Shown in pieces: positions 1 to 7,086 of a DNA stretch of 64,000 bases. The notes below the pieces were generated by a model that was given only the letters and a program-made list of their open reading frames with translations, did not search any database and had not been told where the DNA came from. The translations under genes and the position numbers were made by a program. Positions within the stretch are counted from its first letter, which is position 1; every line of letters starts with the position of its first letter. The DNA is from Shinella sp. WSJ-2 (GTDB lineage Bacteria > Pseudomonadota > Alphaproteobacteria > Rhizobiales > Rhizobiaceae), in NCBI RefSeq assembly GCF_003432075.1, contig NZ_QWBU01000001.1, forward strand, positions 1 through 64,000. Reading direction: 5' to 3'.

Positions 1-503
1 TGCGCCGCGAAGTCGGCATGGTGTTCCAGCACTTCAACCTCTTCCCGCATCTGACGATCCTGGAAAACTGCACGCTGGCGCCGATCTGGGTGCGCAAGAT
101 GCCGAAGAAGGACGCCGAGGAAGTGGCAATGCACTATCTGAAGCGCGTCAAGATCCCGGAACAGGCCAACAAGTATCCCGGCCAGCTCTCCGGCGGCCAG
201 CAGCAGCGCGTGGCGATCGCCCGCTCGCTGTGCATGAAGCCGAAGATCATGCTGTTCGACGAGCCGACTTCTGCACTCGACCCGGAAATGGTCAAGGAAG
301 TGCTCGACACGATGGTGTCGCTGGCCGAGGAAGGCATGACCATGCTGTGCGTGACCCACGAAATGGGCTTCGCCCGCCAGGTCGCCAACAGGGTGATCTT
401 CATGGACCAGGGCCAGATCGTCGAGCAGAACTCGCCGGCCGAATTCTTCGACAACCCGCAGCACGAGCGCACGAAACTCTTCCTCAGCCAGATCCTGCAT
501 TGA
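1..503 (+). CDS. aapP: General L-amino acid ABC transporter ATP-binding protein (3' part)
   Basis: ATPase subunit that powers import of polar amino acids through the Aap/Bzt/Gln family of transporters at the cytoplasmic membrane. The gene enters from the left edge (reading frame from base 3), so the Walker A region is missing. Visible are the Q-loop (VFQHFNLFP), the ABC signature [15 protein letters not shown], Walker [13 protein letters not shown] and the H-loop in [10 protein letters not shown], all intact. The C-terminus ([14 protein letters not shown]) is typical of rhizobial AapP. The rest of the aap operon should lie to the left. A strong hairpin terminator follows within 30 bases, so this is the last gene of its operon. 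Confidence 0.93.
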   Translation, partial: RREVGMVFQHFNLFPHLTILENCTLAPIWVRKMPKKDAEEVAMHYLKRVKIPEQANKYPGQLSGGQQQRVAIARSLCMKPKIMLFDEPTSALDPEMVKEVLDTMVSLAEEGMTMLCVTHEMGFARQVANRVIFMDQGQIVEQNSPAEFFDNPQHERTKLFLSQILH

Positions 504-526
504 GCGCAGACGTCGCGGAGACATGG

Positions 527-560
527 AAAGGCGGGCCGGAGCCCGCCTTTTTTCATTTTT
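527..560 (+). terminator. Rho-independent terminator of the aap operon
   Basis: GC-rich inverted repeat (AAAGGCGGGC / GCCCGCCTTT) with a short GGA-type loop, followed by a T-rich run. It lies 24 bases after the aapP stop. The T-run overlaps the stop codon of the convergent regulator gene. Confidence 0.9.
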
Positions 561-1527
561 CCCGCAGCTCTGCCCTGAGTTTCAACGGGCTTGCGCCAAA
601 ATGGTTGCGGAAAGCGCGGGAAAACGCCGAGAGGCTGTCGAAGCCCGAACGCAGCGCCACTTCCTGCATGGAGAGCGGCGTGTCGCGCACCATACGCTGG
701 GCCGCCGTTAGCCGGAGGCGCAGATAGTATTTGCCCGGTGCCGTCCCAAGTCCGTTGGTGAATAGCGTCTCCAGCTTGCGCGTCGAAAAGCCGAGCCGGC
801 GGGCAAGGGCCGCGATGGTCAGCGGCCGGTCGATCGTGCGCTCCATCAGACGGATCGCGGAGGCAAGCTCCGGCTGGTGTTCACCCAGGCGCCCGAGCGA
901 GACGAGCGGCTGGGCATCCGTCGCCGCATGGGTCTGGTCGTAAACGAAGACGCTCGCCACATCGAGCGCCACGGCAGAGCCGAAGCGCTCGCGCACCAGA
1001 TGCAGCATCATGTCGAAGGTCGGCGACGCGCCGCCGGAGGTCCAGAGCGGTCCATCGGTGACGAAACGATCGGCGCGTACGTTGAGCGCGGGAAAGGCAG
1101 CGGCGAAATCCTCCAGCTCCTCCCAGTGCGCCGTCGCGTCCCGCCCGTCGAGCAGGCCGGAGCGCGCCAGAAGCCAGCAACCCGATTCGATGCCGGCGAC
1201 TACACCAAACCGGCGCGCGATCTTCTTCAACCGGGCAACGAAGCTACGGTCCGCATGGCGATCCTGGTTGAAACCGGCAATCAGCATCAGCGCATCGCCG
1301 CTCGTCACGTCGGCAAAGTCGCCGTCGACACGGATCTCCACACCGCAGGTGAGAAGCACCGGCCGCCCCTGCGGTGAGAGTATCTGCCAGCGGAACACCG
1401 GCTCCGGCACGACGCGGTTGGCAGCGCGCATCGGATCGAGCACGGAGGCCAGCGACATGATGGACGACTCCGGCAAAAGCACGATCGTGACATCGAGGGG
1501 ACCCTGTTTCAGCGCATCCTTGATCAT
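553..1527 (-). CDS. GlxA-family AraC-type transcriptional regulator with DJ-1/PfpI-like domain
   Basis: Predicted DNA-binding regulator of 324 aa. The N-terminal two thirds (about residues 14-180) matches the class I amidotransferase-like DJ-1/PfpI sensor domain (start DVTIVLLPESSIMSLASVLD). The C-terminal 100 residues contain the two AraC helix-turn-helix units (IAALARRLGFSTRKLETLF and MQEVALRSGFDSLSAFSRAF). Known family members control catabolism of carnitine, glycine betaine, arginine or similar nitrogen compounds, but the ligand cannot be told from sequence. It converges on aapP, so a link with amino-acid uptake is possible but unproven. ATG start; no operon partner on its strand. Confidence 0.88.
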   Translation of the reverse strand: MIKDALKQGPLDVTIVLLPESSIMSLASVLDPMRAANRVVPEPVFRWQILSPQGRPVLLTCGVEIRVDGDFADVTSGDALMLIAGFNQDRHADRSFVARLKKIARRFGVVAGIESGCWLLARSGLLDGRDATAHWEELEDFAAAFPALNVRADRFVTDGPLWTSGGASPTFDMMLHLVRERFGSAVALDVASVFVYDQTHAATDAQPLVSLGRLGEHQPELASAIRLMERTIDRPLTIAALARRLGFSTRKLETLFTNGLGTAPGKYYLRLRLTAAQRMVRDTPLSMQEVALRSGFDSLSAFSRAFRNHFGASPLKLRAELREK

Positions 1528-1609
1528 GCGGAAATAGTCAAAAAAGATGCGCCTTCTGTCAATCGGGAAAACACCATTCGGGCATGATCAGCCGCACAGG
1601 AGATCTGGA

Positions 1610-1716
1610 GATGCAGCCGGATCATGGTGAGAGCCCCTGTACCCCGAACACCCTGATCCGCAAATTTACCGGAACGGGTTGGCGAGCCGACAGGCGGACC
1701 AACCCGTTTTTTTTGC
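1610..1716 (+). ncRNA. Candidate structured small RNA (or leader) with intrinsic terminator
   Basis: In the gap between the GlxA-type gene and the BA14K gene two hairpins follow each other on the plus strand. The first pairs 1619-1629 with 1649-1659 (11 bp, one mismatch) around a C-rich 19-nt loop. The second pairs AACGGGTTGG (1673-1682) with CCAACCCGTT (1699-1708) and runs into eight T residues: a textbook terminator. The nearest upstream gene on this strand ends over 1 kb away at 503, so the terminator needs its own transcript. C-rich loops are common in trans-acting rhizobial sRNAs. An alternative is an attenuator before the BA14K gene: an ATG at 1611 with GGAG upstream opens a 39-codon frame ending at 1730. 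No clear promoter was recognised. Confidence 0.5.
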
Positions 1717-1809
1717 CTTTTCCGATTTGAAATCAAACCTTTCGCAACGGCGTGGGAACTGAGTGCCGTTTCACGCGTTCTAGTCGCGAACAACACGAAA
1801 GGTTTTCCA

Positions 1810-2247
1810 ATGTTGAAGTTCAAGACAGGCCTTGCAGCTGGCGCCCTCTCCCTGATCATGGCTGTGACGTCGGCGATCCCGGCGCAGGCAATCACGTTTG
1901 CCCGCGTGCCCGTTCCGGAAGCGACAGCCGTCGAAAAGGTACAGTATCGCTATGAGCGCCGCGAACGTCGTGCTGATCGTCACGAGCGCCGCGCCGAACG
2001 CCGCTGGCATGGTCATCACGGCTATCGTTACGCCCGCCCGGGCTATCGCCGGCATTCGGACGGCTTCTGGTATCCGCTGGCAGCCTTCGGTCTGGGTGCA
2101 GCCATCGGCGGCGCGATCGCCAACCAGCCTTCCGCTGGCGGTTCGCATGCCCAGTGGTGCGCAAATCGCTACCGTTCTTATCGCGCCTATGACAATACGT
2201 TCCAGCCGAATTACGGTCCGCGTAAGCAGTGCGTCTCGCCCTATTGA
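1810..2247 (+). CDS. BA14K family exported protein
   Basis: Small exported protein of 145 aa. Residues 1-27 form a signal peptide ending in AQA. The middle is very rich in Arg/His (RRERRADRHERRAERR) and is followed by a short hydrophobic Gly/Ala helix (AAFGLGAAIGGAIA). The C-terminus has the hallmark of the Brucella BA14K lectin-like/immunoreactive family: QWCANRYRSYRAYDNTFQPN and the terminal Cys-containing tail. The family is widespread in Rhizobiales, with several paralogues per genome; a cell-envelope role is assumed but not defined. The start is ATG 1810. A bidirectional terminator follows. Confidence 0.85.
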   Translation: MLKFKTGLAAGALSLIMAVTSAIPAQAITFARVPVPEATAVEKVQYRYERRERRADRHERRAERRWHGHHGYRYARPGYRRHSDGFWYPLAAFGLGAAIGGAIANQPSAGGSHAQWCANRYRSYRAYDNTFQPNYGPRKQCVSPY

Positions 2248-2271
2248 GGCTGAATTATCAGTGAAAACGAC

Positions 2272-2300
2272 AAAGGGCAGCCGATTGGCTGCCCTTTTCT
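2272..2300. terminator. Bidirectional terminator between BA14K gene and tRNA-Arg
   Basis: AAAGGGCAGCC / GGCTGCCCTTT inverted repeat with a GATT loop; T-rich on the plus strand side, and a weaker T-rich run on the minus strand. It serves the plus-strand BA14K gene and probably the convergent tRNA-Arg. Confidence 0.85.
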
Positions 2301-2306
2301 ATGCCA

Positions 2307-2383
2307 TGGCGACCCCTGCAGGGCTCGAACCTGCGACATTCTGCTTAGAAGGCAGATGCTCTATCCAGCTGAGCTAAGGGGCC
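2307..2383 (-). tRNA. tRNA-Arg (TCT)
   Basis: Complete cloverleaf on the minus strand, 77 nt including the encoded CCA. Acceptor GGCCCCT pairs with AGGGGTC (one G-T); the anticodon loop reads CTTCTAA (anticodon TCT); the T-arm holds GGTTCGAGCC. Confidence 0.95.
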
Positions 2384-2392
2384 GGATGGACC

Positions 2393-2698
2393 TCAGTGGG
2401 TCCAGGGCTGCATACGGTTGAAACGGAAATTGTCGGGATAGGCGCAACGCTTGCGGGTCGCGTCCTTGGGCTCGATCAGACGGTATTCGATACCGTTGCG
2501 CTCGGCATAGGCAATCGCCTCTTCGCTGGTCTCGAAGGACAGCTTGACCTGCTGGTACATGTCGCCCGAACTCGTATAGCCCATGATCGGATCGATCGTC
2601 CGCGGCTTTTCGGCGTCGAACTCCAGAACCCAGAGGTTGGACTTGGCCTTGCCGGACTGCATGGCGGTCTTGGCGGGACGATAGATCTTCGCGGTCAT
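2393..2698 (-). CDS. NDUFS4-like accessory subunit of NADH dehydrogenase (complex I)
   Basis: Protein of 101 aa of the 'ETC complex I subunit conserved region' family, the bacterial relative of mitochondrial NDUFS4 (18 kDa). Visible family features are the opening KIYRPAKTAMQSGKAKSNLW, the GYTSSGDMYQQVKLSFETSE block and the closing KRCAYPDNFRFNRMQPWTH. It is a peripheral matrix-side/cytoplasmic accessory subunit, found almost only in Alphaproteobacteria. The ATG at 2698 was chosen because the 37 residues an upstream start would add are unlike any family member. It sits alone between two tRNAs, away from nuo genes, as is usual. Confidence 0.9.
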   Translation of the reverse strand: MTAKIYRPAKTAMQSGKAKSNLWVLEFDAEKPRTIDPIMGYTSSGDMYQQVKLSFETSEEAIAYAERNGIEYRLIEPKDATRKRCAYPDNFRFNRMQPWTH

Positions 2699-2826
2699 CG
2701 AAGCGGCTCCAGAATTCTCGCATAAAGGCACGCCGTTCCGCCGGCGCGCGTCCGAGAATGCATAACCCAGATTCCGTAAAGGGGGAATGACCGGAAGAGC
2801 ATTTGGCATCGAAACGCCCGCCGGAC

Positions 2827-2903
<77 letters not shown>

Positions 2904-2995
2904 TCCGTCCCGGCGATGGGGAGATACACGCATCCGCCCGCTGCCGCAACAGCAAAGGACGGATTTTCCAAGGCCATGAAGGAATAATGCAGCTT

Positions 2996-3511
2996 TTACG
3001 GCGCCTTGCGCAGCTCGTTCACAAGCTGGTTTTCGATGCGGTTGCCCACGTGGATACCAAGGCGCTTCACCGTGCCGCCATTCAGCTCGAGCACATAGTC
3101 GATCGGCCCCTGCGAATCGATGATCGCCTCGGAGAGCGGCTCGGCATTCTCTTTGATTGCGCGCACTTTGCCGTCTCTGGCGATGAACAGCATGTCGAGC
3201 GGGATATAGGTGTTCTTCATCCACATGAAGACTTGGCGCGTCTCGCCGAAGGCGAAGAGCATGCCCTTGTCGTCGGCCATTTCCCGACGGTTCATCAGTC
3301 CCTGCTCGCGCTGGCGCGGCGTCAAGGCGAGTTCCACCGTGAAGGCGTGGCTCTTGCCGCCCTTGGTGATGATGGTCAGCGGCTGAGTATCGAACTTTTC
3401 TTCGGCAAGGGCGCTGAACGACAGGCAGAGAAAAAGCGCCAGAGCGGCGCTTGCAAGACGCGCGACACAGAAAGCGCGCGCGATAAAGAAATTCCGCGCG
3501 AAACGCCGCAT
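2996..3511 (-). CDS. DUF192 family exported protein
   Basis: 171-aa protein with an N-terminal signal peptide (RLASAALALFLCLSFSALAEE) and a DUF192 domain (QREQGLMNRREMADDKGMLF, WMKNTYIPLDMLFI, GPIDYVLELNGGTVKRLGI). DUF192 proteins are small periplasmic beta-barrel-like proteins of unknown function. The ATG (3509-3511) overlaps the stop of the upstream cold-shock gene in a TGATG arrangement, so the two are translationally coupled; that pairing decides the start. Confidence 0.88.
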   Translation of the reverse strand: MRRFARNFFIARAFCVARLASAALALFLCLSFSALAEEKFDTQPLTIITKGGKSHAFTVELALTPRQREQGLMNRREMADDKGMLFAFGETRQVFMWMKNTYIPLDMLFIARDGKVRAIKENAEPLSEAIIDSQGPIDYVLELNGGTVKRLGIHVGNRIENQLVNELRKAP

Positions 3512-4089
3512 CAGTGCGACCTGTTGCCGGGAAGCGGCATGTCGGGATGGATCTCGGCAGCCATCAGCCCCTTGTCGCCATCGCCGAAGCGCACGAGAAC
3601 GACCTGACCGGGGCGAAGCTCCGTCAGGCCGAAGCGGCGCAGCGTTTCCATATGGATGAAAATGTCCTCGGTGCCCTCGCCGCGCGTCAGGAAGCCAAAA
3701 CCCTTGGTGCGGTTGAACCACTTGACGAGAACGCGTTCGAGACCGCTGGACGGCGTGACCTGAACATGGGTCTTGACCGGTGGCATCTGCGACGGATGCA
3801 CCGCTGTCGATTGATCCATGGAAAGAATGCGGAAGGCCTGATAACCGCGGTCGCGCTTCTGGATGATCGCGACGACACGCGTTCCCTCCAGCACCGTCTG
3901 GTAGCCGTCACGACGAAGGCAGGTGACGTGCAGGAGCACATCCTGCATGCCGTTGTCGGGCACGATGAAACCGAACCCCTTGGCGACATCGAACCACTTG
4001 ATGACACCGGTGATCTCGATCAAATCGACGGCGTCATTGCTCTGGTCATCACGCTCTGTGATTTCCGTTGAAGACACCCTGTCCACCAT
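3511..4089 (-). CDS. Double cold-shock-domain protein
   Basis: 192-aa nucleic-acid-binding protein with two CSD folds, about residues 25-92 and 115-185. Each has an RNP1-type KGFGF motif after KWF (KWFDVAKGFGFI at 31-42, KWFNRTKGFGFL in the second) and an RNP2-like strand (DVLLHVT, DIFIHME). Tandem-CSD proteins are characteristic of rhizobia; they act as RNA chaperones or stress-response binders in the cytoplasm. Length is about three times that of E. coli CspA. Forms a two-gene unit with the DUF192 gene. Confidence 0.9.
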   Translation of the reverse strand: MVDRVSSTEITERDDQSNDAVDLIEITGVIKWFDVAKGFGFIVPDNGMQDVLLHVTCLRRDGYQTVLEGTRVVAIIQKRDRGYQAFRILSMDQSTAVHPSQMPPVKTHVQVTPSSGLERVLVKWFNRTKGFGFLTRGEGTEDIFIHMETLRRFGLTELRPGQVVLVRFGDGDKGLMAAEIHPDMPLPGNRSH

Positions 4090-4285
4090 GACCTACCAGC
4101 CCCTCGATTACGCTTCACATTGAGTTACGGTTAACTGATTCTTGAGGTTCAGAATAACATTGTCCCAATGCGAATGCGCAAGCCCCTTTGAAAGTTTTGC
4201 TGGCTGCATTGGTAGCCCTCAAGGCTTGCCTCAAGCTGACAAAACCCTCATCTTTCCGGCGATTCCACATTTTGAGGATATTCCA

Positions 4286-4726
4286 ATGCGTTATCTCCAC
4301 ACGATGGTCCGCGTCAAAGACATCGACCAGTCGCTGCATTTCTACTGCACGCTTTTCGGGCTGGAAGAAGTCCGCCGCTACGAGAACGAAAAAGGCCGGT
4401 TCACCCTGATCTTCCTCGCCGCGGCGGAAGATGTCGCGACAGCCCGCGAAAAGGCGACGCCTTGCCTGGAACTCACCTATAACTGGGACACCGAGGATTA
4501 TGCCGGCGGCCGCAATTTCGGCCACCTCGCCTATGAGGTCGACGATATCTATGCGCTCTGCCAGAAGCTGATGGACAATGGCGTGACGATCAACCGTCCG
4601 CCGCGCGACGGCCACATGGCCTTCGTACGCTCGCCGGATGGCATCTCGATCGAAATCCTTCAGAAGGGCGAGAATCTCCCCGCCGCCGAGCCTTGGGCCT
4701 CCATGGGCAATACCGGCGCGTGGTGA
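4286..4726 (+). CDS. gloA: Lactoylglutathione lyase (glyoxalase I)
   Basis: 146-aa metalloenzyme that isomerises the methylglyoxal-glutathione hemithioacetal to S-lactoylglutathione. All four metal ligands are visible: H5 (MRYLHTM), E62 (CLELTYNW), H80 (NFGHLAYEV) and E123 (DGISIEIL). Length and the beta-alpha-beta-beta-beta repeats match Ni/Co-type bacterial GloA. The ATG at 4286 is preceded by GAGGA and places H5 in the usual position; longer in-frame extensions have no family match. Monocistronic. Confidence 0.95.
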   Translation: MRYLHTMVRVKDIDQSLHFYCTLFGLEEVRRYENEKGRFTLIFLAAAEDVATAREKATPCLELTYNWDTEDYAGGRNFGHLAYEVDDIYALCQKLMDNGVTINRPPRDGHMAFVRSPDGISIEILQKGENLPAAEPWASMGNTGAW

Positions 4727-5068
4727 GTGCGCGCGGACGCAAGCTCCGGGCAAAGCTTGCGCCCTATATTCAGACTCACGAACCATCGTTTCGCCGTATT
4801 TGACCGGAAGATTCTTGCTATTCCGGTCAATCGCCAGCGTGAGGGGGCGTCCTGGCCGTTTTCAAGCCGGTTGTCTTCCGTTCTGCGTTTCACGGCTTCA
4901 CTCGCTCCGGCCTTTACAGAAGAGGCCGGACCTGTAACATCGCGGCAACCGCAGCCTGTATCCCTTGTCCATCTTGGGCCCTTCGTGCGTGCGGTTGCGA
5001 CTGTTTGAAGAAATGACCCGACCGGCGGCAAGACCGGGGGTACGAACGTCGAAAGCGGGGGAAAGCCT

Positions 5069-6415
5069 TTGCAGGACATGCAAGGAAAGTGGCTCGGCCT
5101 GAAAACGCTGCGGTATGGATTGCTGCTGGCCGTTTCGGTCGCCACGCTCTCGGGCTGTGTTTCCGCAGTCTCCAATGATATGCGCGCGGATATGAAGCCG
5201 GCGCAGGAAAGTGATGAAACCGTCGCGGATGCCGGCACGGACGAGACCACGACACCGGTCACGACAGCCTCGGCCGCAAGCGGCACGGCGCAGGGCACCA
5301 CTGCAACCGCCAATGCCGGCGATGCCGCTATGAACGGCCAGCAGGCCGAAGTGACAGGCGATCGGGCGGGTATCGTCATGCAATCGACCACGCTGAATGC
5401 CGGCCGGTCGAGCATCTATTCCAATGGCACGCAGGCGGTTGCCACCAGCAATGCCTATTCCACGACGGGCGGCACGAATGCCGCCGTCAACAGTCTCTAT
5501 ACCGGAGGTGTGCAGGCCGTAGACCAGGGCGATGGCCAGTCAGGCCGCCTGCCTGTCGAGGATATGCCGCCGGTCGATTCGTCCGCACAGCAACATAAGC
5601 TCGAAACCCTCGGTGACGAGCAGTCCACGATCCTGCCAGAAAATGTCCCCATCCCCAAGACGGCGCGCATGGCGCTCGTCAACGAGGCGGGAAGCGGGAA
5701 CGCGGCCGACATGGCGCTTGCCAGTGAGGTGCAAGGCGGTGACGCCGTCGCCCTGCCGAAAACGGCCACCCAGGCAAGCCTCAGCCAAACACAGACGAAG
5801 ACCCAGCCGCGCAAGACGCTGACGCTCGCCTCGCTGTTCAGCAGCAAGCGCGATGCCAAGCCGCAGTTCGACGGCGAACGTTTCTCCGAGCAGCCGCGCC
5901 GGGTTCTGAACCGCGACACGGCCGGCAGCACGCAGAAGGCATCGCTTGGCACCCTGCCCGGCGTTTCCACCGCCAGCGCGATGTTCTCGACGCACCACTC
6001 CGAGGCCGACGAAGTCGAGGACGATGCGCCGCAGTTCAAGGAAGTCGCCTCGCTTGCCGGCCTCGCGCGGCTCGCGCCAAACGGCCTCTGGCTGCAGACC
6101 GACAAGGTCAAGACGGGCTGCTTCAAGCCGGAGCTGCTGCAGGTCCTCAAGACCATCGAGAAGCACTATGGCAAGCCGATCATCGTCACGTCAGGCCTGC
6201 GCGACGTGAAAGTCAACCGCGCCAAGCAATCGCTGCACACGCGTTGCGAGGCGGCGGATATCCAGATCGCGGGCGTTTCGAAATGGGAGCTGGCGGAATA
6301 TCTGCGCAGCATGCCCGGCCGCGGCGGCGTCGGCACCTATTGCCATACCGAATCCGTGCATATCGACATCGGCGAGGAGCGCGACTGGAACTGGCGGTGC
6401 CGCCGGCGCAAGTGA
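5069..6415 (+). CDS. Lipoprotein with C-terminal M15/YcbK-like (DUF882) peptidase domain
   Basis: 448-aa envelope protein. Residues 10-30 form a lipoprotein signal ending in the lipobox LSGC (Cys30). A long low-complexity Ser/Thr/Ala-rich linker follows (about 35-330). The last 110 residues form a peptidase M15A/YcbK-like domain: KPIIVTSGLRD, SLHTRCEAADIQIAG and CHTESVHIDIG contain the expected zinc-binding His/Asp/His set. Likely cuts or binds peptidoglycan cross-links. TTG at 5069 and ATG at 5078 are both possible starts; GGGGGAAAG lies just upstream and does not decide. Single gene closed by a strong terminator. Confidence 0.82.
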   Translation: MQDMQGKWLGLKTLRYGLLLAVSVATLSGCVSAVSNDMRADMKPAQESDETVADAGTDETTTPVTTASAASGTAQGTTATANAGDAAMNGQQAEVTGDRAGIVMQSTTLNAGRSSIYSNGTQAVATSNAYSTTGGTNAAVNSLYTGGVQAVDQGDGQSGRLPVEDMPPVDSSAQQHKLETLGDEQSTILPENVPIPKTARMALVNEAGSGNAADMALASEVQGGDAVALPKTATQASLSQTQTKTQPRKTLTLASLFSSKRDAKPQFDGERFSEQPRRVLNRDTAGSTQKASLGTLPGVSTASAMFSTHHSEADEVEDDAPQFKEVASLAGLARLAPNGLWLQTDKVKTGCFKPELLQVLKTIEKHYGKPIIVTSGLRDVKVNRAKQSLHTRCEAADIQIAGVSKWELAEYLRSMPGRGGVGTYCHTESVHIDIGEERDWNWRCRRRK

Positions 6416-6461
6416 TCCACAGGGGCTAAGCCTCTGGAAACGGGCGGGTTTCCCGCCTCTG

Positions 6462-6492
6462 AAGCCGCCTTCGGGCGGCTTTTCATTTTTTT
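6462..6492 (+). terminator. Rho-independent terminator
   Basis: AAGCCGCC TTCG GGCGGCTT hairpin with a stable UUCG-type loop, followed by a T-rich run. It ends the lipoprotein gene and insulates it from the tRNA-Glu promoters. Confidence 0.92.
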
Positions 6493-6513
6493 GTCACAAG
6501 CGTCTTTTCCCGC

Positions 6514-6542
6514 TTGCGGAAGGCAAAACGCCCTTCTATAAG
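6514..6542 (+). promoter_or_regulatory. Promoter of tRNA-Glu copy 1
   Basis: TTGCGG (6514-6519), 17-nt spacer, TATAAG (6537-6542). The -10 ends exactly 13 nt before the tRNA 5' end. The same geometry recurs before the other two copies, which supports the call. Confidence 0.8.
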
Positions 6543-6555
6543 ACGCCCACCGCAC

Positions 6556-6630
6556 GCGCCCTTCGTCTATCGGTTAGGACGCCAGGTTTTCATCCTGGAA
6601 AGAGGGGTTCGACTCCCCTAGGGCGTGCCA
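6556..6630 (+). tRNA. tRNA-Glu (TTC), copy 1
   Basis: 75 nt with encoded CCA. Acceptor GCGCCCT / AGGGCGT (terminal G-T pair), anticodon loop TTTTCAT (anticodon TTC), T-arm AGGGGTTCGACTCCCCT. Identical in sequence to the two copies downstream. Confidence 0.96.
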
Positions 6631-6719
6631 CGGTTCCCTCTCCTTGAAATCATTGTCTTTCCAAGCAAAGTGCCGCATTGGCGCCGTTAAAAAAGTTGCG
6701 TCCAACGCGATTTTTCGGC

Positions 6720-6748
6720 TTGCGCATCCGCCTGCGCCCGACTAGAAG
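6720..6748 (+). promoter_or_regulatory. Promoter of tRNA-Glu copy 2
   Basis: TTGCGC (6720-6725), 17-nt spacer, TAGAAG (6743-6748); 13 nt to the tRNA 5' end, as for copies 1 and 3. Confidence 0.8.
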
Positions 6749-6761
6749 ACGCCCACCGCAC

Positions 6762-6836
6762 GCGCCCTTCGTCTATCGGTTAGGACGCCAGGTTTTCATC
6801 CTGGAAAGAGGGGTTCGACTCCCCTAGGGCGTGCCA
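6762..6836 (+). tRNA. tRNA-Glu (TTC), copy 2
   Basis: Same 75-nt gene as at 6556-6630, including the encoded CCA, with 131 nt of different spacer between them except for the conserved 13 nt just upstream. Confidence 0.96.
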
Positions 6837-6934
6837 CGGTTTTCTCCCCAAACCACCCGATTTGCATCTTTTCGCCAATTGCGGCATCGCTTGGATTTCG
6901 CGCGAAAAAACTCGAAAATTCCTGCATTTAGGGC

Positions 6935-6963
6935 TTGCGCGAATCCATCGGCCCGACTAGATA
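6935..6963 (+). promoter_or_regulatory. Promoter of tRNA-Glu copy 3
   Basis: TTGCGC (6935-6940), 17-nt spacer, TAGATA (6958-6963); 13 nt to the tRNA 5' end. Confidence 0.8.
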
Positions 6964-6976
6964 ACGCCCACCGCAC

Positions 6977-7051
6977 GCGCCCTTCGTCTATCGGTTAGGA
7001 CGCCAGGTTTTCATCCTGGAAAGAGGGGTTCGACTCCCCTAGGGCGTGCCA
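6977..7051 (+). tRNA. tRNA-Glu (TTC), copy 3
   Basis: Third identical 75-nt tRNA-Glu, 140 nt after copy 2. It lies 36 bases before the convergent recJ stop; I see no strong terminator between. Confidence 0.96.
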
Positions 7052-7086
7052 CGGTTTCCTCCCTTTGATCGCTGAAATTGCCCCGC

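Noticed and set aside
4740-4775. Terminator after gloA
   Set aside because: An 8-bp CGCAAGCT/AGCTTGCG stem is present, but the following sequence is not T-rich.
4115-4786. 223-codon minus-strand frame opposite gloA
   Set aside because: gloA has all four metal ligands on the plus strand; the antisense frame has no family resemblance.
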